A DNA stretch of 64,000 nt from Rhizobium sp. TH2. GTDB taxonomy: Bacteria > Pseudomonadota > Alphaproteobacteria > Rhizobiales > Rhizobiaceae. The first letter of the stretch is position 1; each line of letters opens with the position of its first letter. The stretch is from contig NZ_CP062231.1 of assembly GCF_024707525.1 (NCBI RefSeq), positions 4,650,001 through 4,714,000 of the forward strand. Reading direction: 5' to 3'. Under the pieces are notes generated by a model. The model ran no database searches and was not told the origin of the DNA. It was given only the letters and a program-made list of their open reading frames with translations. The translations under genes were made by a program, and so were the position numbers. Positions 35,172 to 44,600 of this stretch are shown piece after piece.

Positions 35172-36257
35172 TCACTGGCGCAGTCCGGCCTCGCGCAGCA
35201 ACGGCAGCACCCGGCCGCAGAAGAACGGCAGTTCCTGCGTGTAATTGACGAAGGACAGCGCGATGCCGGCATAGCCCTTCGCTGATATGGCGGCCATGTC
35301 CTCGACGATCTTTTCCGGGGTACCGACGAGCGGATAGCTGCCCGCGCCGCCGGCAAAGCGCTTGCGATAACGCTCATAGGCGTCCGCATCATGCGACTGC
35401 GAAAATTCCTTCTTGCCTGCCATGTGGATGTCGACGGCCGCATGGTCGGCCATCTCGACGGCATAGCGCTCGTAATAGTCATTCGCCTCGGCCTGCGTCT
35501 CGCGGCAAACCACATGGCACACAGTGTAGACCCCGACATTGCGGCCGGCCTTTTCGGCGCGCGTGCGGATATCCTCGACATGGCTTCCGGCGGCATCGAT
35601 ATCGGTGAAGGTGGTGAACAGGTAGTCGCAATGGGCAGCGGCGAAATCGCGGCCCGGCCCGCCGAAGGCCGCGTTCATCGTCACCGGTCGCGGCGTCTGG
35701 ACGCTTGCCGGCCGACTGACGACGTCCTTCAGCTTGTAATAGCTGCCGTCGAAATCGAAGGGATTGTCGGACGCATAAGCCTTCTCGATGATCTCGATCC
35801 ATTCGGCGGCCTGGTCGTAGCCCTTCTCGACCAAGGGCGTGCCGAACATCGCAAATTCCTTCGGGTTCCAGCCGCAGACGATGTTGAGCCCGGCCCTGCC
35901 GCCGCTGACATGATCGACCGTCGCCAGTGCCTTGGCGGCATAGAGCGGGTGGACCAGCGGCACGTGCACGGTCATGAAAAGACCGATTTGCTTGGTCGCG
36001 GCGGCCAGTGCGGCCGCCCACGTGAAGGTCTCGAACGACCATTCACGCACATGGTTCTTGCCGCCGAAGCCGGCCCAGCGGGCGATCGGCAGGAAGAATT
36101 CCAGCCCGGCACGGTCGGCAATCTGCGCGGCGGTGAGGTTGTCGTCCCAGCCGGCTTTCCAGCGTTCGGGAACATCGGTGATGGCCAGTCCGCCATCCGC
36201 ATTGGCCGAGAAGACGCCGAGTTTCAGCCGGTTCGCCCCCTTGAGCGGATGTGTCAT
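35172..36257 (-). CDS. LLM-class flavin-dependent monooxygenase (second copy)
   Basis: A 361-residue luciferase-like oxygenase, same subgroup as the protein at 14813 (shared DVPERWKAGWDDNL, LPIARWAGFGGK, TVHVPLVHPLYAAKALATVDHVSGGRAGLNIVCGWNPKEFAMFG, PLVGTPEKIVEDMAAI). GGGAGG precedes ATG 36257. No flavin reductase lies next to it, so it must borrow reduced flavin from one of the reductases at 11446 or 16030, or from elsewhere. Its neighbours (GntR regulator, PLP enzymes, aldolase) suggest oxygenation of an amino-acid-derived compound; the substrate cannot be named. Confidence 0.85.
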   Translation of the reverse strand: MTHPLKGANRLKLGVFSANADGGLAITDVPERWKAGWDDNLTAAQIADRAGLEFFLPIARWAGFGGKNHVREWSFETFTWAAALAAATKQIGLFMTVHVPLVHPLYAAKALATVDHVSGGRAGLNIVCGWNPKEFAMFGTPLVEKGYDQAAEWIEIIEKAYASDNPFDFDGSYYKLKDVVSRPASVQTPRPVTMNAAFGGPGRDFAAAHCDYLFTTFTDIDAAGSHVEDIRTRAEKAGRNVGVYTVCHVVCRETQAEANDYYERYAVEMADHAAVDIHMAGKKEFSQSHDADAYERYRKRFAGGAGSYPLVGTPEKIVEDMAAISAKGYAGIALSFVNYTQELPFFCGRVLPLLREAGLRQ

Positions 36258-36297
36258 CGTGCCTCCCTTACCATGCATGCTACACGGTTTTTCCGTG

Positions 36298-36305
36298 TTT
36301 GATCA
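36298..36305. promoter_or_regulatory. Candidate GntR operator element TTTGATCA (second copy)
   Basis: Identical to 34410-34417 and placed 41 bases upstream of the second LLM monooxygenase start. Confidence 0.3.
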
Positions 36306-36339
36306 TTTGAGCACGATATTGGTATTGCACCGACAGGAT

Positions 36340-36355
36340 ATTTCAAGCTTAAATT
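36340..36355. promoter_or_regulatory. Shared operator-like palindrome, site 8 (ATTTCAA-GC-TTAAATT)
   Basis: It lies in the divergent region between the second LLM monooxygenase and the aldolase gene. The wider GATA...TATC context extends the dyad. A TTGCAC (36325-36330) / TTAAAT (36349-36354) pair with an 18-base spacer could be an aldolase promoter overlapping it. Confidence 0.42.
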
Positions 36356-36387
36356 TATCTGGGCGGCGCAAGACAGTGGAGGAATGA

Positions 36388-37152
36388 ATGCAGGATTTTC
36401 GAGGCAGATCTATCGGTGGCGAGGTCGCGGTCGGCACGTTCGCAGCCATTCCGCATCCCGTGGCGATTGAAGTGACGGCAGCCGCCGGCGTCGATTTCAT
36501 CTGCATCGATTGGGAGCATGCGCAGATCAGCCGCGAGCGCATCGAGGATCTGGTACGCGCCGCCGACGTGCACAGCGTGCCGGCGATGGTGCGGGTACCG
36601 GGGCATGCACCAGAGTCCATTGCTGCTGCTCTCGATGCCGGGGCTGCCGGCGTGCTGGTGCCGCGCGTCTCCACCGCCGAGCAGGCGCGGGCAGCGGTTC
36701 AGGCCACGCGCTATCCGCCGGTGGGAGCACGCGGCGTCGGGCCTGGCCGGGCGGCCGCCTACGGCTATCGCATTCCGGATTATCTGGCGTCGGCAAACGA
36801 AAAGCTGCTGCTGGCAATCCAGGTCGAAACCGCCGAGGGGCTTGCCAATATCGACGCGATTGCGGCCGTCGACGGCGTCGATGTGATCTTCATCGGCCCC
36901 GGCGATCTCTCCGTGTCGATCGATGCGATGGGACCTGCTGGCGCCAAGAAGCTGAACGTGGCCATCGAGACGATTGCAAAAGCTGCTGTCCGCGCTGGCC
37001 GAACGTCGGGCATCTTCAGGCCATCACCCGACGATATCGGAATCTGGATGCAATCCGGCATCCGTTTCTTCATCCTCGCCAGCGATACGATGTTCCTCGG
37101 TGCCAGCGTCGCCGCCGGCATGGAGGCAGCCCAAAGGAACGCACGAGATTGA
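36388..37152 (+). CDS. HpcH/HpaI-family aldolase
   Basis: A 254-residue TIM-barrel class II aldolase/citrate-lyase-like protein. Family features are GTFAAIPHPVAIEVTAAAGVDFICIDWEHAQ, MVRVPGHAPESIAAALDAGAAGVLVPRVSTAEQA, the QVETAEGLANIDAIAAVDGVD stretch with the metal-binding Glu, and FIGPGDLS with the metal-binding Asp. These enzymes cleave hydroxy-keto acids to pyruvate and an aldehyde. GGAGG-like sequence precedes the ATG. Divergent from the LLM monooxygenase, it may cleave the ring-opened product of that pathway. It is the last recognisable metabolic gene before the giant-gene region. Confidence 0.86.
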   Translation: MQDFRGRSIGGEVAVGTFAAIPHPVAIEVTAAAGVDFICIDWEHAQISRERIEDLVRAADVHSVPAMVRVPGHAPESIAAALDAGAAGVLVPRVSTAEQARAAVQATRYPPVGARGVGPGRAAAYGYRIPDYLASANEKLLLAIQVETAEGLANIDAIAAVDGVDVIFIGPGDLSVSIDAMGPAGAKKLNVAIETIAKAAVRAGRTSGIFRPSPDDIGIWMQSGIRFFILASDTMFLGASVAAGMEAAQRNARD

Positions 37153-37412
37153 TTTGGCGTGCGAGCCTTCGCTCGGCGCACTGTTCAAGACATTCGGCGG
37201 CTCTGGGAAAAACGCGGCAAGTTCACATATTTTTACGCGTATAGAGCCCAATCGGTACGATGCTTGTATAGCTGGCAGTCTCGCCACGCCCGGTGATCGA
37301 GCGGATTCGCCGCCGATCGCCTCGTCCGCATGGCGGCAAGGCGGGCGCCGCATCATAGGCAAATTGTGCCAGAGGCCAAGAGAAACGGGGTAGTTGCAGA
37401 CAACGCCAGTTG

Positions 37413-38348
37413 CTAGGCTTTGACTGCAAAATGGATATGATCCGTGTGCTGGGCGAGCGTTGCGGCATCGTAGTTGTGCTTGGCGCCTTGATCATAGTTC
37501 CATTTGTTGGCGTCGGTCTCCTTCGCCACAGTCGCGTCGAAAATGATCTCGTCAATCTCGAGCGCGACTACCTTTGTATCTGTCGCGAAAGTCGGCAACA
37601 AAGTCTTTGCGATATCTTCGTTGCCAATATCCGCCGCTCGGCCTGAGCCGTGATGACCTTCGCTGCGTACGATCGAACTGATGCGGATATTGGACGTTTT
37701 CGAGAGCTCAAGCACAAGCTTTTGAAGCTTGGCGGTCGCTGTCGTTCCGTCTGCGGTACCAAGCAGTTCGCCCTTTAATTGCGCCTCTTTTCCAGGATCA
37801 AAAATAATCTTGCCAGCCGAAATCTGCGCCTCCAGATCGGTCGTTACAGATGTGATCCCAAATTCTCGCTGGGCGGCACGAACCGATCGGTCACTCGGCT
37901 GTATGCCGAAATATGCGTAAGCGGCGGAAACCGCGAGTCCCAACCAAGTCGATCCGATGGTGGAAAGGACTTCGCTTGCACCTGAGTAAATCATGACACC
38001 GACAATGAGCGCACCCAGGCCGGTGAGCATCCAGGCAAACAAATAGACGATGACAACTATATTGGTTCGAGATTCGGCTGTCGTTGTAGTGGGCTCAAAG
38101 TTTCCAACGCGGACCTGTCCACCTGGGTCGGACGCGCCTAATGTTGCGATTATCAGCGCGGAGACCAAACCGCCTACGGTTGCCGTGATATACGTAAGGC
38201 CAGGCCCGAAAATCACACTGCAGCCAGTGGCTACACCACTGCAAGTCCCGACAACCGTACTGAGCATGTATATGGTCGAGCCAGAATACAGAAACAGCAA
38301 TAGAACCGCTAAGATTCCCCCAAAAACAACACTGAACGTCTTGTCCAT
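37413..38348 (-). CDS. Four-helix membrane protein with M15-peptidase-like C-terminal domain
   Basis: A 311-residue protein; GGGAGG precedes ATG 38348. Hydrophobic segments at about residues 5-28, 44-71, 94-120 and 133-150 anchor it in the inner membrane. The C-terminal 130 residues contain H233-GSGRAAD240 and D303-HIH306. These match in order and spacing the HxxGxAxD and HxH zinc-site signatures of M15 D-Ala-D-Ala carboxypeptidases and some phage endolysins. The signature fits a peptidoglycan peptidase, or a non-catalytic relative, but the fold is inferred from motifs only. It lies downstream of two giant genes and has its own candidate promoter. Four TM helices would place both ends on one side. 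Confidence 0.65.
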   Translation of the reverse strand: MDKTFSVVFGGILAVLLLFLYSGSTIYMLSTVVGTCSGVATGCSVIFGPGLTYITATVGGLVSALIIATLGASDPGGQVRVGNFEPTTTTAESRTNIVVIVYLFAWMLTGLGALIVGVMIYSGASEVLSTIGSTWLGLAVSAAYAYFGIQPSDRSVRAAQREFGITSVTTDLEAQISAGKIIFDPGKEAQLKGELLGTADGTTATAKLQKLVLELSKTSNIRISSIVRSEGHHGSGRAADIGNEDIAKTLLPTFATDTKVVALEIDEIIFDATVAKETDANKWNYDQGAKHNYDAATLAQHTDHIHFAVKA

Positions 38349-38671
38349 GAAATCCTCCCTGCCTTGATGAAGAAGGTTAAAGGGACAATGAGGGATTGTA
38401 AAGCGCAATATGAATTGTTACTATCTTGAATTCTACTCGTATGAGCTGCCTTGACAACTCAATATGCTGGAGAAAGGCAGAAGCGCAGCACACCATGCGT
38501 TGGCGAAGCCCGCGCATCGAGTCTACTTACTGAAACTATCGTTGCGTTCAGCCGCGAAATACAAAGCTCTTTACACGTTACAGCTCGCCTTTTCTTGTTG
38601 GCGTGTTTTGTCCGCGCAAATGCGGCTCGCTGTCGCGGCAGAGTTGGTCAAGCAAAAGATTGCCCAGCCGG
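38349..38671. other. AT-richer gap between the second giant gene and the M15-like gene
   Basis: This 323-base stretch contains a promoter candidate reading leftward and the ribosome-binding site of the M15-like gene. Short open frames here lack ribosome-binding sites and resemble no protein I know. No clear terminator follows the giant gene. Confidence 0.5.
38430..38457 (-). promoter_or_regulatory. Candidate promoter of the M15-like membrane protein gene
   Basis: On the minus strand TTGTCA (38457-38452) and TAGAAT (38435-38430) are separated by 16 bases; each box differs from consensus at one position. The start codon is about 80 bases downstream. Confidence 0.45.
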
Positions 38672-41600
38672 CTATCCTGGCAACTGCGCGCCACCGGAGC
38701 GATCAAACTTCAGCAGTTCGAACTCGCGTCCGGTCTTCTTCTCTGCCTTCGGCCGGGACGATCGCCAGATGAACAGCCCCTGACGTCGCACATGCCCGTT
38801 GGCGAGATCATTCAACAAGTCGGGAAACTCCACTCTTTGCGGGAGCGGCGCTGCCGCATGAAGAGGAACTGTGACCCCGTCGCCTGCGGCTTCCAGGACC
38901 GTGAAGACGGATGGCGCAGGGGCAATCACGTCGCCCGCGACGATTGCCGCAATCAACCTGAAAATCGTTGTTTTTCCGTTCGAGACGAATGTGGTGGCGA
39001 TCTCCAACCTTTCCCCAGGCAGCAAGGCTGGGCGTGATCGCGCGGTGGCATTATTTGCAACAAGGCGAGAAAGCGGGACTTCGTATGCGCTACACCACTC
39101 AATCTTGTACTGGCTATTCTCACTTGGCTGACCTGCGATTACCAATGGCTGCGGTTGCTGGTCGGCATCGCTTCCCGGCACCGGGAGCCTCGAAAAGCGC
39201 ACACTGAACGAGCCAGCTTGCGCACCGTCAAAGGAGCCGTCCGCACCGAGCACACCGGCGGCGAGATAGAGCACCGACCATGTATTGTACTCCTTCCGAT
39301 CGCATACCAGTAGATGCGGCTTGTCGTCGATGCGCTGCAGGTCCTGCTGGGCGAGGCTCGCGAGTTGGCGGTCGTAGGACGGATCACCGAAGGCGATGGT
39401 CTGGCTGAGAACCGGCATAACGCGCCGGTCGCCCGGCGCAAGTTGAAGCGGGACGGACACATATTTCTTGGGTCCGGTTTGGAGCTTGACGGAATCCACG
39501 GGATCTGGATCGAACTCGATCACGACCCGCATCGGCGTATCAGCGTTGGCTGCGACAAGCAGCGCGCGGATTTCGGCCAGGCTCGTACTTGCCGTGGCGC
39601 GAATTGTTCTCTGGATGGCGTCCTTGTCTTCCGGGAGCAATGACACTTTAAGGCCGTCAAATGTCTTGCCACCAATTTCGAGTCTTACGGAAGGCAGCTT
39701 TTCACCGGGCCAAAGCACGGCTCCAAGTTGATCGATCGTTCCTCCGTTCGACGAGACGGCTTTCAGCTCGAATTCCAACGTGCCGCCCCAGGCGCTGCCA
39801 ATGGGCTCCTCATTTGCCAGGCTCACGACCACGCGCCATTCGTTGGCCGCCTGAGAAATTCGGAACACGTCCGCATTGCCGCTGAACTGGCCAAAGGGCT
39901 TCAATCGACGATATCGCTCACCTTCTTCATCCGCCTCGACATCGACGAAATCGCCCAGTGAGAGATAGGTGCGCCGGCGCAGCGCCAGGGCGGTTGGCGT
40001 AATCGGCTTTGTCAGGTCTTCGATGTCGTCGGCGGGTAGAACCGGTGAACGGGGATTGCGAAGCTGATGGGAGGCCACCGGCGAGGAATTGCCCGGCTGT
40101 CCGAACTGCGGCCTGTCGCTGTCGAAAGCCGTCGCGATATCGGGAATGATCACGCTTGCCGACAGAACTTCGAACACACCCGGCCGCCTGCCGATCGTGG
40201 TGCGCGTGACGACCGGCGGCAACACCGCCTTCAAGCGCCCCGCATTGTCAGTAGGCTGTTCATCCTCACTCTGGAGGGCCACGGCTTGCGCGACCTCGAC
40301 AGGCAGACGCCGCCGCACCGGTGACACGAGCAGATGCCGCGCAGCCGGACCATCGAAGCCGAGGAGTTGGCCTCGGTCATAGATGACATGCGACGAAAAC
40401 GAGAGATAGTAGCCGTCCCTATCCTGAGCGTCGTCCGATTCCTTCTTGTGCGCGGAGGCGCGCGCTGGCCAGCCGAAACTCTGGGTTCGAGCTGAAAAGC
40501 CCGCATTCGAAGACATGATGGGGAACTCGTCGCCAAGAACCGGTGCCAAGGCCGATATTCCATTGACGCCGCGCGCGGACGGCCAGCCCAGCGCCGCCGA
40601 TGGCGACAGGTCCGTGCCCTTTCGCAGAAGTTCGCCGGAGAAAGTTTCCGAAAATGACAGGCCGGATGATTCCAACGGCACCAGATGCATGACCGGCCCC
40701 TCCCGCAGTCTGACCATGCGTATCGCCACGCCAGCCTGCCGATCCTCATTGAGCGCGAGGTCACGGATTTCTGAACTCGCCGACTCGAACAACTGGTCAG
40801 CGCCCGTGCGCTCGATCATGCGATAGGATTCAGTCTCGGACTTGCGATCAGCCGACAGCACGATCAGATCGGCCGGCACGAAAGTCTCCACCGCCGGCGT
40901 CCCGGGAATGCCGGGATCGCTGACAACGACGCGCAAGCGCGAAGCCGGGACCGAAGACAAATTGCCAAATAACGTTCCCGCGACTTGGGAAGCGGCGCTT
41001 TTTTCCGATGCGATCGTCTGCAAGAGATTGTAGATGGCAAATATGCTGCGAACGAAGAATGGGGCAGCGAGCAGTTCGTCCTCGTCGCCCTCCATGGCAA
41101 CAACCTTGCCATTTTGGTCGAGCCTCTCGAAGAAGGCTTGTTCCATCGGCAGGGATGGTGTCGACGCTGTTACACCCAAAGTGTTGCCAATATCCACGCT
41201 GGCGATGCGCAGCTTCAAGGGAGTCGTGGCCAGTGCGCCCGATTGCTGCAGCGCGCTGCCTCCCCAGAAGTCGGCAAGCGCCACCCGCCAGCGGCCAGGC
41301 TTTGACTGAAGCGTGAGGTCGCCGAGCCGCAGGGCTGCGGCCGCGTCACTGTCGATCCATGGGATCACGGCGACGAAGGCGCGGTCCTCCCATGGGAAAT
41401 GCATGATCGCACCACCCGTCACCACGACAGCTTCATCGCCGCCACCCTTTTCCAACCACCCGATCAGCAAATCGTCGAAGAAGCCGGAAACGGCATGACG
41501 CAGTTTCAGCATCCCATCCTTTTCTTTGGTGTCGGCGAGCTTGGTGGCTCGATATTTCCCGAGTTCGTAACGTGGAGCGAAAGCCAATTCGGACGCTTCC

Positions 41601-44600
41601 TCGATCCATCGCTGGGGGGTCGTCAAATTCACCGTATCAAGCGAGGACCAGGACAGACGAAGTACACCGTTCGACTTGTCGTCACCCTTTTCGCGCAGCT
41701 CGTGAGATGCGGTTACGAGAAGTTGCACGGACTTCCGAAGAATGAGCTTCTTTTCGCCCGCCGCGAGTAGTTGCGCTTCTATCTCGTGCCGGTTGAAATG
41801 CACGGTGACCGTGTGCCGGAGAAGATCCTGCTCTGCCGCGTCGATGCTGATGTCATGGCTGAAAGTTGTCGGCTTTCCGACGCCGTCAGGCTTGATGGAC
41901 GATTTGGGGTTGAAAAGGTCATTGATGGCGCCCCCGCCCGCCGCCAGGGAAAGCCCGGCGGATGGCCAGCGGATGAGGCTTTTGACCTCGTGCTTTCCCG
42001 TCAAATAAAGCCTGTGAAGCGTGCTTGAGGCTCTGCCCACCGAAGTGGAGAATACGTGTTCAATGGCAAGATTTGGCTCCGTGGCCTCTCGACCATCGAC
42101 GCGCATCCAGGCCGTCGTCAGGGTGATCGGCTCAAGATCGCTTTTGACGCCCCCTTTCGCCTCGGGGTAACCCGCCAGCAAGGCTCGAACCGCAAGCGCA
42201 TTGCTGGCCTTCAACACGAAGAGCGGCGAAAGACCCTTGGGGGCAAGGATGGCGCAATCGGCGGTGACGCGACCGCTTTCATGATCTACCGTTAGATGGA
42301 GCTTGTCGTTGCCTGACTCGGGCGGTGCCGGCGTCAGTTTCAGATCAAGCCAGTCCAGCTGTTCCGGCGATATTTCTAAAAGCGATGTTTTGTCATCGAC
42401 CCCGAGTTTCAGGATCGGTTGATAATCGATCCGTGGATTTTCGCTGCCCGCTTTGAGGAACAGTTTTATCTTCACGTCCTTGAAATGGACGGCCAGCCCT
42501 TGGACGACCCCCGTCTTCGTCGCGCTTTGTGCCGGCGTCAGCGTGAGGAGGTCATCGGCGATCGCGCCCTCGAGGTCCAGACTCCAGTCGCATCCGAAGA
42601 GCCTGGCCCGCATTTTGGCGGGGAGTTTTTTCTCCCCTTCTGCATAGCTCTTGAGGTTGATATCGATTTGCGCGGGCACCTCGGTCTTGCCGGCCCAGCG
42701 ATCCGACAGGGTCGTCTCGACGCGGACGACATTGTCACGATCCACCAGCTTTTCACCCTCATAGCTCAAGCCCTGCCATTCGGCCTTCCAGGTCTCGCCC
42801 TCCGGCGTCAGCGCAAGTTTGAACAGGTCGCCTCGTTCGTAGACTTCGTCGGGTCCGAACGGCTGGCGGTGCGCCGGGCTATCAGCTTCCAGATTCGGAA
42901 CAAGCGGCGCGAGCGCTGCCCTGCCGACGATAGTCAGTTTGGTCATGGCGCCTGTTAGATTGAATTTGGCTTCCAGGAGTCGAAGTGGGGTAAAGGCAAA
43001 GGGTCCATAGCGAAGATAGAATTGCTGACGTCGGTCATCGAGCTCTGAACCAGCTTTCGGAAGGGACGCAAAAAAACGCCATTCATGCAGCGAGCGCGGC
43101 AACTCGTCGGGATCGAACGCACTACCGTCGGCGCCCGGCGAGTTCTCGATCGGATTGGTCTTTCCGTCGAAGGCATATCCCTCGCCGTTCTTCTTCACCG
43201 GAAGATCGCGGACCAGGAAGTTCAGTGGCGTCCGAAATCCCTTGGACGCATCGCCGCTCACGGCAATTTCGAGGGCGGAATGCATCGAGAGCAGATGTGT
43301 TTCGGACGTATCTTTCGGAACCAGCGGTGTGATTTTTATCGCTCGAACCGCGGCATGATCAAGCATCGATTGCGCCGCCCCCATGCCGAAGCCGCGGGAA
43401 TCCCATAGATAATTGCTGTGATTGTAGATGTTGGCCGCGAAGCCTTCGATCTGAATCTCGGCCGTCTCATCTTCTCCCGGCGGGGCGATCGTGCTGCCGG
43501 CGATCTTGAACGTCAGGACCCTTCCCTCGACGGCCTCCTTCAGGCTGTAGAGCACCCCGTCGAGTTCGAATTTGCCATAGGGCTCGTCAAGTGTAACCAC
43601 GAAACTCTTCGAGTTCCAAGTCAGCGGCTCGACGAGATTATCGATCTTGATGGGAGCAGGCTTGCCGCCCGTCTCCAGCCACGGGGTCGCGAAGGCCGCC
43701 TGGGTACGCGTCAGAGCCATGCGCTTGCGGCTCTTATCCCACACCTGCATGAGCCGATCAGGTTCGACGGCCGTCGGCGCCCGCTCCTCAGGGCCACGAT
43801 TTTCAGACGTCACGTCCGGCTTCGCGTTCTTCGGCGGCGGCGGATCAGACCAGGCAAACAGTTCGTCCAGAATGGGCAGGTCGTAGCGCAATGCGGCTCG
43901 CAAGGCCTTCTGTGGATCATAGATCCTCGGTGGCAGGAGTTCGATACCCGCGAGTGTTGGCAGTATCAGTGTGTCGGGGAGGAAACTCTTGTTTTCCAAG
44001 GCTTTCGGCTCTGGATAGGGTAGCGCCCATGTCAGGTCGCCGCTCACCTTCGGCGCATCGGCGCCATCCACCTCCATAACCAGTGTGAGGAGTTTTTTCT
44101 GCCCGACCCGCCAAGGCACGAGCCCGCGCGAGACCGACGGCTCCGTTGATGATGGCAGTCCACGGGTTATGGGATAATTGGTGATGAAGGGATTATGCGA
44201 CGGCGGCAACCAAGCCAAGTGCTGGCCGGTCAGTCCGTCCAGTGCGGTCGCTTCAACGGCGCCGGCATGATCCGCGGTCACATCCGAAATCTTCAGATTC
44301 CAGTGATCGATGGCCTTATTGTCTGCGTCCGTCGTGATGATCCACTCGAATTCCGCCTCTATGCCTGGGCCATTGCGCGGCGAGATCATTGGCAGGTCCC
44401 GGGTCGCAGCCGGGCCACCTCGCAGCGTCGGCAGGGCTTCCTGGCCGGTGGGCGAGGTCTCCGCGGCGAATAGGAAGCCGGCAAAGCGCATTTGCGGCGT
44501 CCACGCCTCAAGGGTCGCACCAACCGGCTCAAACCCGTTGTCCCCTTGGGTGAATGCAAGGGTGAGCTTGAGACCTGCGGCCTGCTCAATGGTGACGCTT

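Noticed and set aside
37153..37412. Insertion sequence, integrase, tRNA or attachment site at the left border of the giant region
   Set aside because: This 260-base gap was read on both strands. It contains no transposase-like frame, tRNA-like fold or terminal repeat that I could recognise, only a weak imperfect hairpin near 37157-37183.
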